DNA of 64,000 nucleotides from Microgenomates group bacterium GW2011_GWC1_46_15. Lineage in GTDB: Bacteria; Patescibacteria; Microgenomatia; UBA1400; UBA12028. The DNA is taken from contig LCLX01000003.1 in assembly GCA_001002285.1 (NCBI GenBank), positions 1-64,000 on the forward strand. Reading direction: 5' to 3'. How positions within the stretch are numbered: position 1 is the stretch's first letter; each line of letters opens with the position of its first letter. Under the pieces are notes generated by a model, which worked only from the letters and a program-made list of their open reading frames with translations, was not told where the DNA came from and did not search any database. The translations under genes and the position numbers were made by a program. Shown here piece by piece: positions 16,894-25,949 of the stretch.

Positions 16894-17619
16894 ATGTCAG
16901 TTTCTGCCCAAGTTCTCAGCGTTATTTCCGCAGGCATTCTTAGTTTTGTCTGGGTGCGCACGCCCGCGCTTCATCCGTATTCTCTACAACTTGTAGCCAC
17001 GCTTGTACTTCTTTATTTTTGGGTCAAGTATGCGGCAAAGAAAAAACTTCACCACATACTTCCCAATGCGTTGAGTTTTGAAACAAGTATTTTAGCCGCA
17101 GCGCTTTTGCTTGTTATAGGCTACACTGGCGGGACCGCGTCGCTTTTTTTACCGCTCCTTCACTTTTTGCTTTTTCTTTCACTTTTTACACTCGATGCGG
17201 CATCGCTCATTACGCTCGGGCTTACTATTCCATTTTTTTTGTGGTCGGTTGAGGGCGGTGGACTGACAAGTGGAGGGATGGGTGGACCTTTAGGAAATGG
17301 ATCGCTTAGTACGCATACCATTGCAACGCTTCTTTCTTTCCCCGCGCTTCTGCCATTATTGCTGTTTGCAAAAACGCAATACCAAGAACGGCTCGCGGAA
17401 AAACATACATTGCGAGTACGCGGTGATCAAAAAATTGACATGACGATGTTTATCACAACATTTCTAAAACCAAAACTGTATACAATGTTTCAGCTGAGTT
17501 CCTATCCCGCAGAAAATAAAGAAAATATTCAAAAACAAATCCGTGTGATTTTGGAACAAACAGAGTTGATGATCGGTGAGGTAAAAGATGATGGCGATGA
17601 AAAAATTCATGAAAAATAA
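16894..17619 (+). CDS. Polytopic membrane protein of unknown function (241 aa)
   Basis: Not recognised. From ATG 16894 (MSVSAQVLSVISAG) there are about five or six hydrophobic spans up to FPALLPLLLFAKTQ, then a ~70-residue hydrophilic, helical, probably cytoplasmic tail (QERLAEKHTLRVRGDQKID ... VILEQTELMIGEVKDDG). The longer frame back to 16756 is only translation through repeat copy A and was rejected. The 3' end overlaps the start of the secreted-protein gene at 17588 by 32 nt, so the two are probably co-translated and the protein may help export or anchor the surface proteins downstream. Confidence 0.7.
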   Translation: MSVSAQVLSVISAGILSFVWVRTPALHPYSLQLVATLVLLYFWVKYAAKKKLHHILPNALSFETSILAAALLLVIGYTGGTASLFLPLLHFLLFLSLFTLDAASLITLGLTIPFFLWSVEGGGLTSGGMGGPLGNGSLSTHTIATLLSFPALLPLLLFAKTQYQERLAEKHTLRVRGDQKIDMTMFITTFLKPKLYTMFQLSSYPAENKENIQKQIRVILEQTELMIGEVKDDGDEKIHEK

Positions 17620-18349
17620 AAAATTCGCGACTGTTTTTCCTATAGCCGTAGCGCTTTTTTTTGGAGCTATGTTTTTAATGATCCCCAAAGCGCATGGATT
17701 TATGTCGTCTGCGGATTACATGATTCAGTTTGGCAATATCAACATGACTTCAGGAACTAAAACTGGTGGCCCATATAAAATAACGGACACGGTTGGGCAA
17801 ACCGCTCCGGGAAGATATGGAACAACGGGATATTTAGTGCGGGCAGGGTTCCAGTACATTTATACAATCGGCACATTTTCGTTTTCACTCTCGAACTACC
17901 GCATTGATTTTGGCCTCCTCAGTACGAACACGTTTGCGACCGCGACCACCGGCGTTACAGTTTCGGCAAAAGGGGCCGGCGGATACATCGTAACTGCATA
18001 CGAAAATGCGCCACTAACAAAACTTGGGACGGCTGCAACTATTCCAAACACAACGTGTAACTCTGGGAGTTGTACATATGGAACGGTCGGCGTGTGGACA
18101 GACGCGACAAAAAATGGATTTGGGTACACTCTTTCGGGCAACGATATTCCCGCAGCGTTTGTGGACACAACATACTTCAAACCGTTTGCAGATTTCTCAC
18201 AAAATCAGCCAGGCCAAGTTATTATGAGTAACGCGGCCTCGGGGAAAAATAGATACGCGGTGGTTACGTACAAAATTTCGGTATCGGGCTCACAGGCCGC
18301 GGGCGATTATGAAAACCACATTGTATACATTGCAACGCCGGGGTATTAA
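17588..18349 (+). CDS. Secreted surface protein, paralog 1 (253 aa)
   Basis: Exported protein: a basic N-terminus and hydrophobic stretch (FATVFPIAVALFFGAMF) ending near PKAHG, then a beta-rich body. Its C-terminal ~130 residues match the protein at 19462-20940: GGYIVTAYEN, YGTVGVWTD, GFGYTLS, KPFADFSQ, and the end AAGDYENHIVYIATPGY. GGTGAGG lies 6 nt before the first ATG. The next gene encodes a membrane-anchored Ig-like partner. The pairing resembles the WxL/DUF916 surface systems of Gram-positive bacteria, but no WxL motif is seen, so this is analogy only. Confidence 0.75.
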   Translation: MMAMKKFMKNKKFATVFPIAVALFFGAMFLMIPKAHGFMSSADYMIQFGNINMTSGTKTGGPYKITDTVGQTAPGRYGTTGYLVRAGFQYIYTIGTFSFSLSNYRIDFGLLSTNTFATATTGVTVSAKGAGGYIVTAYENAPLTKLGTAATIPNTTCNSGSCTYGTVGVWTDATKNGFGYTLSGNDIPAAFVDTTYFKPFADFSQNQPGQVIMSNAASGKNRYAVVTYKISVSGSQAAGDYENHIVYIATPGY

Positions 18350-18353
18350 ACGT

Positions 18354-19364
18354 ATGAAACATCTACAAAAAATTCTTTGTGCAATAGTTCTCGCACTTTT
18401 TTTTGGATTTTTCTCATTCGCAACTCCATCTTTTTCATCCTTCTCTTCAATCGCTCACGCGCAAACACTGCCGGAAATTTCGCTGTCCATTTCCCCACCA
18501 CACGCTGAGATACTCCTTCAGCCGGGAAAAAGTATTGTACAGGCGTTCAATATTAAAAATACTGGAAGCGCGGATCTCGAAGTAACACCATTCCTCGCAG
18601 ACTTTACGGTTGATAGTACTGGAACTCCAACCGTTCATATTGAAAAACCTTCAAGTTTTCTGTTTGCAACACTTCAAAACTTGGACAAAACGCTGGGTGT
18701 GCCGTTTGTGCTTTCTGCTGGAAAATCAGATCAACTTGTTTTGCGAATTCACATTCCGGAAACTTCGCAGGAGCGCGATTATTATCAAACGCTTGTCCTC
18801 CAAGCCAAGCCTTCTTCACTCACCATGCTTACTCAGACAACAAACTCGCAGTCGCTCGCAAACGTTGGTGTGCATATGCTGATTTCTATTTCAAAAACCG
18901 GCGCTGACTTGGGTGAACTCACTATCGAAAAACTCATCAAACCTTTTATACTTGATTCATTCATGCCATTGCGTCTCCAGATTTTTGCAAAAAATACCGG
19001 AAAAACGTACACCAAAGCGCAGGGCGAGGTTACAATCCGCTCACTTATTACCAATAGAATAGTTACAGTGTTTCCAATCCTACGGGAGAATGTATTGGCG
19101 GGCGGAGTGCGCGAACTTCATGCCGCAATAAAAGATCCCGACGATGAAAAAAGTTCGATCGCAGACGTTTTTATATATCATCCACTCTTTTTATTTGGAC
19201 CATATGAAATCCGTATTGACGTTCACGCGGAAAATCAGCAACCTTCTCCCGTTGTTTTCCATGTGTGGGCGTTGCCATTTACATTGTTTGCGGTTGGTGG
19301 AATGGGATACGCTATCTTGTTGTGGAAGAGAAAACGAGAGAGAAAATTTGAAGAAAATTTATAG
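18354..19364 (+). CDS. Membrane-anchored Ig-like (DUF916-like) surface protein, paralog 1 (336 aa)
   Basis: Signal peptide (KILCAIVLALFFGFFSFATPSF), then a DUF916-like N-terminal Ig fold (ISLSISPPHAEILLQPGKSI, followed by FNIKNTGSADLEVTPF), a second beta domain (IFAKNTGKTYTKAQGEVTI), a C-terminal membrane span (LPFTLFAVGGMGYAILLW) and a short basic tail (KRKRERKFEENL). The layout, large outside domain, one span, basic cytoplasmic end, matches the protein at 20993-22054. Start at 18354 is 4 nt after the previous stop; the frame from 18309 would overlap the upstream gene. Probably holds or presents the secreted protein encoded just before it (inference). Confidence 0.78.
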   Translation: MKHLQKILCAIVLALFFGFFSFATPSFSSFSSIAHAQTLPEISLSISPPHAEILLQPGKSIVQAFNIKNTGSADLEVTPFLADFTVDSTGTPTVHIEKPSSFLFATLQNLDKTLGVPFVLSAGKSDQLVLRIHIPETSQERDYYQTLVLQAKPSSLTMLTQTTNSQSLANVGVHMLISISKTGADLGELTIEKLIKPFILDSFMPLRLQIFAKNTGKTYTKAQGEVTIRSLITNRIVTVFPILRENVLAGGVRELHAAIKDPDDEKSSIADVFIYHPLFLFGPYEIRIDVHAENQQPSPVVFHVWALPFTLFAVGGMGYAILLWKRKRERKFEENL

Positions 19365-19412
19365 TAGTGTATGTACGCTCTCATGGAATGAGAATGTTCT
19401 CTAAGATGAGTA

Positions 19413-19441
19413 TTGACATTACGATGGGGGGGGGGTAAAAA
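19413..19441 (+). promoter_or_regulatory. Promoter with a G10 tract in the -35/-10 spacer
   Basis: TTGACA (19413-19418), a spacer of exactly 17 nt (19419-19435) whose last ten bases are G, then TAAAAA (19436-19441). The ATG of the surface-protein gene follows at 19462. Poly-G tracts in this position change length by slippage and switch promoter strength in known phase-variable genes such as Neisseria porA and fetA. Confidence 0.6.
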
Positions 19442-19461
19442 TTGATAGTAGAGTTATATAC

Positions 19462-20940
19462 ATGAATATACGTATTGCATCGCTGCCGAAGCTTCTTGTT
19501 GTTGGTCTTTTTTCTGTTGTGGTTTTTGTCTTTTCACCTAGTATGTTTCGGAACGAAGCGGCAAACCTCACGAGTGTTTCTGACATGCTTTCCAGTTCCC
19601 GCCTTTCGTTCTATGGTCTCATGTGGACTGGCAACACGGTTGGCGCAACGCTTATTACGATCAACACGACCACTGCCCCATCAACAAGCTCCAGCCAACT
19701 CGCATCGCCTTCTGCAAGCACGGCGATAAAAATTGGTACACATCATAACTATACGCTTGATAAAATCATGCAGAATGAAAACGAGGCGTTATTCAGTGTC
19801 ACCTCTGGCCAAACACTGCAAACCGGTGACCAAACCGCAGGCGTTCCAATCATCGCCACACAGTCTGCATCACATACGGTGAAGTTTACAACAGCAACAG
19901 CTGTACCAAACGGCTCAATCCGCGTTTTGGTTCAGGCGACAACAAATGTGGGCTCGTCTAATGATGGCATTCCCGATGGAGACGGTTTTGACTTTAAAAC
20001 AACGGCACCAACCGTGTCCTGTCCAACGGATGTAAGTTCAACAATGGACTTTGTCGCCGGCACTGCAAGCGCGGCAGCCGTAACAATCAACTCCGTGAAG
20101 TACCACGTGTTTGAGTGCCGATACTCGGGCGCGGGAAACGCTGCACAAAGCTTCCAGTCTAATCCCATTGTTGTTACTTCACTCATCAACCCCGCTCCAA
20201 AAAGCGGACACGCGGTGGGAACAGCAGATGCATACAAAGTAATTGTACAAAACATGGACTCAACCTACACGATGGTTGATCAAACAACGGCACAAATCGG
20301 TGTCATTGAGTCGGTCCGTGTAAGCGCAACGGTTGCTCCGCAAATTACGTTTAAAATCGCGGGAATTCCCTCCGGAGCATTGGGAAACAACGCGTGCGGA
20401 TCAAACACATCCGTAACAACAACGGCAACTACCGTTCCGTTTGGCGAAGTCGCAATCAGTTCGTTTAGTTATGCCGCCCAATCGCTTGAGGTTTCAACAA
20501 ACGCCGTGGGCGGATATGTAGTTACGGCCCATCAAAATGACAATCTTGGAAAGGGTGGTAAAGCATGCGCGGACGGATCGTTCCCGGTAGACTGCATTGT
20601 AGACACCACGGGAAACGGCGCAAACATCACGTACGGAACAAAGGGGCGGTGGGACAGCACAACATACAAAGGCTTTGGGTATTCGTTAAAGAAAATTACC
20701 AGTACCGGAACCGCGGCGTTCGAATACGGCGACACCGATGGAAACTGTGTTGGTGGAACGTTCTGCGCAAAGCAGTTTGCCGATCTCGAAAACTCAGAAC
20801 CCTCGCAAACCATTTTTTCCTCCTCAACCGTTGCGGACTCGGAGAATATTGACGTGTGTTACAAAATCGTGATCAGCAATACACAAGCTGCCGGAGATTA
20901 CGAAAACCACGTTGTGTACACGGCAACCGCAACATTTTAG
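19462..20940 (+). CDS. Secreted surface protein, paralog 2 (492 aa)
   Basis: Signal peptide (LLVVGLFSVVVFVFSPSMF), an N-terminal beta-rich domain of about 300 residues with Thr/Ser-rich stretches, then a C-terminal domain homologous to the protein at 17588: GGYVVTAHQN, YGTKGRWDS, GFGYSLKK, AKQFADLEN, ending QAAGDYENHVVYTATATF. The extra N-terminal part contains paired cysteines (CPTD, ECRY). No anchor motif is seen. Its promoter carries a G10 spacer tract, so expression may be phase variable. It precedes a DUF916-like partner gene, repeating the arrangement of paralog 1. Confidence 0.75.
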   Translation: MNIRIASLPKLLVVGLFSVVVFVFSPSMFRNEAANLTSVSDMLSSSRLSFYGLMWTGNTVGATLITINTTTAPSTSSSQLASPSASTAIKIGTHHNYTLDKIMQNENEALFSVTSGQTLQTGDQTAGVPIIATQSASHTVKFTTATAVPNGSIRVLVQATTNVGSSNDGIPDGDGFDFKTTAPTVSCPTDVSSTMDFVAGTASAAAVTINSVKYHVFECRYSGAGNAAQSFQSNPIVVTSLINPAPKSGHAVGTADAYKVIVQNMDSTYTMVDQTTAQIGVIESVRVSATVAPQITFKIAGIPSGALGNNACGSNTSVTTTATTVPFGEVAISSFSYAAQSLEVSTNAVGGYVVTAHQNDNLGKGGKACADGSFPVDCIVDTTGNGANITYGTKGRWDSTTYKGFGYSLKKITSTGTAAFEYGDTDGNCVGGTFCAKQFADLENSEPSQTIFSSSTVADSENIDVCYKIVISNTQAAGDYENHVVYTATATF

Positions 20941-20992
20941 GAACAACACTATATTGTATTAAGATAAAGATAAGAAAATAGAAGAAAGTGTT

Positions 20993-22054
20993 ATGAAAAA
21001 AATCCTGCCCATCATCCTCCCGCTTTTGCTTGTCGTCTTTTTGATTGGATCGCGCCATTCATTTTCATTCGCCGCGGATAATACTCAACCGTCGCCAGAG
21101 ATAAATCTGGCCGATTTTAACAGTGTTGTACTCATGGCTATTCCCCCACGCACCGAGAATCTACACGCAAAACCTGGCGAAACAATCCAAACAACCGTGC
21201 GGCTCCGCAATGTTTCCCAGCAAACACAGCGCATCGTTACAGAAACTACCGATTACGTGATCGGCGCAGATGGCAAAACGCCCGTGCCAATTACCCAACA
21301 AGAAGCCGCTCCGCTCCGGTGGAGTTTGGCATCGTGGATGACTGTTTCCCCCACACAAACAACGCTCGCACCCAATCAAATCGGCCAGTTTGATGTTGTG
21401 ATTCAAGTACCAAAAAACGCACTGCCCGGCGGGCATTACGCGGTCATTCTGCACACCGTTGCCAACGGACAAAACGGTGGGAAAAACGGACAACCCATCC
21501 AAACTCAGGGCACTTCCGCAGTCAGTCCCAAAGTTGGTACGCTTGTGTATGTAACAGTTGAAGGAGATATCCACGAAGAAGCGTTTATCCGTAGTTTCAC
21601 CGCTCCAAGCTGGGTTGAGTTTGGACCGGTTCCTTTTACATACAAAGTGGAGAATCTCTCTGATGTTCATATCACACCACAAGCGTCAATCGTGGTAAAA
21701 AATCTATTTGGCGGAGTTGTAGACACGATTGCTGTTGAGCAACTCAACATTTTTCCGTACTCCACGCGCGAGTTCACCACAACGTTGGATAAAATATGGG
21801 GGTTCGGACCGTACCGTGCATTCTTGACTGTTCCATATGGCACCAGTGGGAAAATGGTCCGCGCTTCACTCATGTTCTGGATGATTCCATATAAGCTGAT
21901 TCTTGCCGCACTTGTTGTTCTGGCAGCTCTGCTTGCAATTGGAATCGCAGTACGCCGGCACATTGAACACCGCAATAACCTCAGCACAAAACGCATTGAA
22001 GTGCTCGAAGAACGTATTAAGGAACTCGAAAACGAAAAACTCAGTGAAAAATAG
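20993..22054 (+). CDS. Membrane-anchored Ig-like (DUF916-like) surface protein, paralog 2 (353 aa)
   Basis: Signal peptide (ILPIILPLLLVVFLIG), then an Ig-like DUF916-type domain (VVLMAIPPRTENLHAKPGET, then TTVRLRNVSQQTQRIVTETT), a second beta domain (GPVPFTYKVENLSDVHITPQ), a membrane span (LILAALVVLAALLAIGIAV) and a cytoplasmic coiled-coil tail (RIEVLEERIKELENEKLSEK). Same overall plan as the protein at 18354-19364. AGAAAG just upstream may be a weak ribosome-binding site. It lies 52 nt after paralog 2 of the secreted proteins and 39 nt before the next large membrane protein, so the three probably act together. Confidence 0.78.
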   Translation: MKKILPIILPLLLVVFLIGSRHSFSFAADNTQPSPEINLADFNSVVLMAIPPRTENLHAKPGETIQTTVRLRNVSQQTQRIVTETTDYVIGADGKTPVPITQQEAAPLRWSLASWMTVSPTQTTLAPNQIGQFDVVIQVPKNALPGGHYAVILHTVANGQNGGKNGQPIQTQGTSAVSPKVGTLVYVTVEGDIHEEAFIRSFTAPSWVEFGPVPFTYKVENLSDVHITPQASIVVKNLFGGVVDTIAVEQLNIFPYSTREFTTTLDKIWGFGPYRAFLTVPYGTSGKMVRASLMFWMIPYKLILAALVVLAALLAIGIAVRRHIEHRNNLSTKRIEVLEERIKELENEKLSEK

Positions 22055-22080
22055 TTTGCGCGGCATCCTCCACAACCGTG

Positions 22081-22086
22081 TATGAT
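22081..22086 (+). promoter_or_regulatory. -10 box of the 22094 gene
   Basis: TATGAT, 7 nt before ATG 22094. Supports the internal ATG over the one at 22082, which lies within the -10 box. Confidence 0.4.
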
Positions 22087-22093
22087 AAAACGT

Positions 22094-24160
22094 ATGGCTC
22101 CTGCTCGATTCAGCCAGAGGGTTGTACTCGGAACAATTGTTGTGATTGTTTTGTTATTGCGCATGTGCGTATCGGGCGTGCGCGCCGGCATCAGTGATAC
22201 CGGCGTTGCCAGCGACGAAACACTTTCTACAAACCCAAAAGCGCGGCAAACAAGCATCACCGCTTCGGTCCGCGACCGCATTAATCCCACTACTCCCATT
22301 CTTGTTTCTCCGGAAAATAACAGTACAGTGGCGCAAAACATGTTTGGTTTTGTGTGGAAAGAAAGTACCGACGACTACGGCATCGCAAAGTATCAGTTGT
22401 ATCTTGATGGCGTGTTACAGTTTGACAACATCAGCACAAGTAATCAGACCACCACACAGTTTACGCTTATCGTTTCTTCCGGCGTTCTCACGCTCACACC
22501 AAAAACAGCGCTCACTGATGGCGACCACACGTGGAAAATTACCGCGTTTGATGCGAATGGAAACACCGCCGACTCAGCAACGTGGAACTTTACGATTGAT
22601 ACCGTTGCGCCAGTTTTGATTGTGACTTCGATTGATGGACAAACGGTTTCTATTTCTGCCCAAGACACCTCAACTATTCCATCATCTACTATTATGTTGA
22701 GCCACAACGAACCCGAGGTGTTCGGAACGTCTGAAGCCAACGCGTCTATTACTCTTAGCATTCGTTCTGGCTCAACGGTGATCGCAACGCTAGATACAAC
22801 GGCAGATGGTGCTGGCGCGTGGTTCTTCACGCTTCCCGTTTTGCCAAGGGACACGCTCCTTTTACTTCAGGTTATTGCCAGAGATGCTGTGGGCAACATG
22901 AGCATGATTGATGGGATTCCTATGAAACTCCTCACTCCTTTTATTACACTCCCTGGACCACTTCCGCCCATTCCGTTCATTCCTCCACAAGAAGCGGCTA
23001 AAGAAATTACACAACAGATTATTACATCGCTCTTTCCCCCTGCTACAGCAAAAGTTGTTACCGAGGTGTTAGACACGATTACTCCCCTTGCAAACTCATT
23101 CCTTGGCCTTTTGCTCCCATTGGTACGGGTGTTGATTGGCCTTTCTTTGCTTGGCATTCCGTTTTTCACGCTTACGCCCGGGATTGTTGGTAGTGTTTTG
23201 CACGCCACGTATCTTTTGTTCCCATTTCTCCCATGGAGAAAAGGCGGCATTGTGTATGACGAGGAAACACGCAAGGGAGTGCCGTTTGCTTTAGTGACGA
23301 TATACTCGGTTGATCTTACTCAAGGAAAGCAGAATAGCGCTTCCCCCGCGCAATCTCAAAGCGTTATTGGTGTTGATCCTGATTTCCCTGGAAAACTGCG
23401 CCAATTCAAACAGGTTGTGAGCGATGGCGATGGGGTTTATCCGGAGGTTTTGTTGCCTAAAGGCGTCTATGTGCTCGCAGTGAGTCATGCTGATTACGCG
23501 TACGCACGCTCACTTGAGAAAGTCTCTGGCCTCAGTGGTAGCCCCGACATTAAAATTCGAGAGAAAGAAGCCGATGATACGGTTTGGAGCGGCGAACGCA
23601 TTATTGTTTCTCAAGACAAAACTCTTCTGCGCGCGATGCTTCCTATGGTTCATATACAAAAGGCTCAAACTGTTGTTGGTGTTCTTGAACCTCCAAAACC
23701 AGGCATGTTGGGCTTGCGGTACACCATTGCCAAGCTTCCAAACTCGGTTGTTTTTACGTTTACCATCCTTATGATATTTCCACTTCTCCTTTCGCCCACT
23801 GTCTGGAATGCGCTCGTGATGGCAGTGTATCTTGTGGTAAGTAGCCGACGGTTTGCCCGAGGACACCGAACACCAAACCTGGTTGGAACCGTACTGGAAG
23901 AGAACAAGGCTTCTCCCGCAGCATTTGCCCTCGTTTCTGTTGTACAGAACACTCCAGCAGCGACTAGACCATCCAGGATGGGGACTGTTGTTGAGATTTG
24001 CCACACCGATGCGTTCGGAACATTCCAAACCCGTGTACGGCCGGGGTCGTATATGGTAACAGCAATTGGTGCCCATGGGACAAACTCCGAAGTTATCGCC
24101 ACCGAAGTTGTGCGGTCTGAGGGACGTGCGGTGGCTCTTGTCCTCCACCCATCTATGTAA
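22094..24160 (+). CDS. Large membrane protein with Ig-like and carboxypeptidase-regulatory-like domains (688 aa)
   Basis: N-terminal signal/anchor (VVLGTIVVIVLLLRMCV). Outside part: two bacterial Ig-like domains (TPILVSPENNSTVAQNMFGF with GDHTWKITAFDANGNTAD and NFTIDTVAP; then EVFGTSEANASITLSIRSG). Next come a Pro-rich linker and hydrophobic spans (SFLGLLLPLVRVLIGLSLLG, IVGSVLHATYLLFPFLP), a carboxypeptidase-regulatory-like beta domain (GGIVYDEETRKGVPFALVTI), another membrane region (VVFTFTILMIFPLLLSP) and a second regulatory-like beta domain (NLVGTVLEENKASPAAFALV). No enzyme domain recognised; a structural envelope role is inferred. Follows the second surface-protein pair. Confidence 0.72.
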   Translation: MAPARFSQRVVLGTIVVIVLLLRMCVSGVRAGISDTGVASDETLSTNPKARQTSITASVRDRINPTTPILVSPENNSTVAQNMFGFVWKESTDDYGIAKYQLYLDGVLQFDNISTSNQTTTQFTLIVSSGVLTLTPKTALTDGDHTWKITAFDANGNTADSATWNFTIDTVAPVLIVTSIDGQTVSISAQDTSTIPSSTIMLSHNEPEVFGTSEANASITLSIRSGSTVIATLDTTADGAGAWFFTLPVLPRDTLLLLQVIARDAVGNMSMIDGIPMKLLTPFITLPGPLPPIPFIPPQEAAKEITQQIITSLFPPATAKVVTEVLDTITPLANSFLGLLLPLVRVLIGLSLLGIPFFTLTPGIVGSVLHATYLLFPFLPWRKGGIVYDEETRKGVPFALVTIYSVDLTQGKQNSASPAQSQSVIGVDPDFPGKLRQFKQVVSDGDGVYPEVLLPKGVYVLAVSHADYAYARSLEKVSGLSGSPDIKIREKEADDTVWSGERIIVSQDKTLLRAMLPMVHIQKAQTVVGVLEPPKPGMLGLRYTIAKLPNSVVFTFTILMIFPLLLSPTVWNALVMAVYLVVSSRRFARGHRTPNLVGTVLEENKASPAAFALVSVVQNTPAATRPSRMGTVVEICHTDAFGTFQTRVRPGSYMVTAIGAHGTNSEVIATEVVRSEGRAVALVLHPSM

Positions 24161-24492
24161 CAAGCCGTTTTACGTCGATTGTGCGCGGTCGTTCATTCAT
24201 ACCTGATATTCCTCAAGTACCCCGCCGTTATTGGTCAGTATTACCGTATTCACGCATTATTATTGCATTGTTATTTAAATACTTAAACATATCAATGAAT
24301 ATCAAATGCCTCCCATTTCTCGCAGATTTTTCGTGAATATCATCAGCTGAGGCAAATTTTTTTCATACATTGTTTCGTGTTTCCGCAGTGTTCTCCGGGA
24401 TTATTGAGGGTGGGAACGAATACAATCTTTATATATCAATCTATATCACAAAAAATATGTACGGGGTAGATACGAACAAAAAGCGTAACCGC
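24161..24492. other. Intergenic, no gene seen
   Basis: 332 bp between the convergent 22094 gene and the PaaX-like gene. AT-rich with many stops in all frames; no convincing hairpin terminator, tRNA or repeat copy seen. Confidence 0.5.
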
Positions 24493-25332
24493 CTACTTTT
24501 CTTCCCGAGTGGCCAGGCTTGCACTAAGCGCGATATAGGTTGACCAGCACTTTTCTGCCTGGAAATCATCCGGAAGAAGCTGCGCGGGAAGACCGGGATC
24601 GGACTTTACCATCTGGTAGATATGTGTTGAGAGTAAAGAAAACTGGTGTTTTATGCTATCGTTCAACTCGTTTTGCCGTTCAACCCCATGTAGCAGACTT
24701 ACTGCTCGAGTGCGGAGTTTCGCATACTGTTTGGATAAAAAGTCCATATTCCAGCTCTGCCGGACAAACTCTTTCTCATCTCCAAAAAGAAACCTGCGTG
24801 TTTCCAGCCCAATCAACAACTTTAACTTCTTCGCCTTGGCCAATGTCGAGATCATGCGATCATCTATCGGAAATGGCGTTGCGTACACACCCCGAGTGAG
24901 GGACATAAATCCCCAAGTGCTCAATGTTCCCCGCAAAGCACGGTACTCCTGAGAAAGAATTGTTTTCTTTTCCTTGTCTAGATAACCATGGCCAAACTCG
25001 CGTACCCCGCGAAAGATGAGTACTCGCCAGCGCTCATCCCATTTTTTCTTCAGAAAGACTGAGCGCGGGAACTGCGCAAGGACTGCTTCACGGCCAACAG
25101 AGGTGAGGCGCATGTGCGTACCCCCGCCGCGCTGAACCGTCGAAATTAGGCTTTCGCGCTGGAGCGTGGCAACAGCGCCACGGAGTGTTGATTGTGGAAC
25201 ATTTGGCAAGCGCCAAGAAAGCTGGGCATAGGTAAGGTATGGAAATACTGTGGAAGAAAAAACATCTGCTTCCTCTTGTTTTTTCGCAGTCGTGGCAAGG
25301 AAAAAAAGAACAAGATCGCGGGTTGAAGACAT
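24493..25332 (-). CDS. PaaX-family-like transcriptional regulator (279 aa)
   Basis: Cytoplasmic DNA-binding regulator. From MSSTRDLVLFFLATTA: an N-terminal winged helix-turn-helix (LTYAQLSWRLPNVPQSTLRGAVATL, then LQRESLISTVQRGGGTHMRLT), followed by the central ferredoxin-like PaaX domain (DERWRVLIFRGVREFGHGYLDKEKKTIL, GFMSLTRGVYATPFP) and a helical C-terminus. Length and order match PaaX-type proteins, which also include CRISPR Cas2-like folds; no cas genes are near. Start 25332 was chosen because TATGAT lies 6 nt upstream (leaderless). It stands alone, divergent from the giant gene, with repeat copy B between them, so the giant gene is a possible target (speculative). Confidence 0.75.
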   Translation of the reverse strand: MSSTRDLVLFFLATTAKKQEEADVFSSTVFPYLTYAQLSWRLPNVPQSTLRGAVATLQRESLISTVQRGGGTHMRLTSVGREAVLAQFPRSVFLKKKWDERWRVLIFRGVREFGHGYLDKEKKTILSQEYRALRGTLSTWGFMSLTRGVYATPFPIDDRMISTLAKAKKLKLLIGLETRRFLFGDEKEFVRQSWNMDFLSKQYAKLRTRAVSLLHGVERQNELNDSIKHQFSLLSTHIYQMVKSDPGLPAQLLPDDFQAEKCWSTYIALSASLATREEK

Positions 25333-25338
25333 AGGATG

Positions 25339-25344
25339 ATCATA
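25339..25344 (-). promoter_or_regulatory. -10 box of the PaaX-like gene
   Basis: TATGAT on the minus strand, 6 nt before ATG 25332. Confidence 0.45.
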
Positions 25345-25352
25345 CACGAGAA

Positions 25353-25512
25353 AGATCGGGACTTAAAGGAAACTAAGGGTTGGGATTGATATACAAATCC
25401 CTTTTATACATTTTGGCAAGTTATACACACGATTTAGCGAACCCCCTATATGGGTAGATCGGGACTTAGCCAAGAGCCGATTATGCTTACTCAAGTGACG
25501 AGTCCCGAACTT
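25353..25512 (+). repeat. Dispersed intergenic repeat, copy B
   Basis: 160 bp, nearly identical to copy A in the 5' GATCGGGACTTAAAGGAAAC and in the 3' block from CCCTATATGGGTAGATCGGG to AGTCCCGAACTT; the ~75 bp between them differ. The short ORF reading MGRSGLSQEP through it is an artefact that also appears in copies A and C. Confidence 0.78.
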
Positions 25513-25949
25513 GTTATTCCCGCATCTTTTCACACAGAAACGATTCGGGTATTTCGTGGAGATACTCAACACATACTGCTTTTTCTTCGCACATTGCATA
25601 AGACATGTGGATATTTCTCAAGTGATTTTTATCTGTTTATAAATAAGGAAATGAAGAACAAGAAAAACAAACAATACACAATGTGTTCAAAAAAGGTTGA
25701 AAACTCGAGATATCGCCCGCACTGCCTCCCTAGTTTTGATACATTCTGATACTTATATATATCAGTGAAAAAAGAATTGTGAAATATAGATACCACAATC
25801 ATCCGGATACTATATATGCCTGGAAATTTCCCCTTGACTGCGGTATCTGGAACTCCATACAGTGACAACTATGACACACCAAAAAATCAACAGTATGACA
25901 AAAACACGCGCGTCTAATGTTATCTAATGCTTGAGGAAAATTAAAAACA
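25513..25949. other. Intergenic region before the giant gene
   Basis: 437 bp, AT-rich. A 32-codon ORF (25651-25749, AAGGAA before its ATG, Lys/Asn-rich) cannot be told from chance. CTGATA (25746-25751) and TATCAG (25760-25765) form a small inverted repeat. TTGAGG lies about 15 nt before the giant gene's ATG. No clear promoter or RNA gene seen. Confidence 0.35.

Noticed and set aside
24493..25332. PaaX-like protein as a sign of a CRISPR (Cas2-like) locus
   Set aside because: It has the winged-helix plus PaaX layout, and no cas1, effector or array is nearby.
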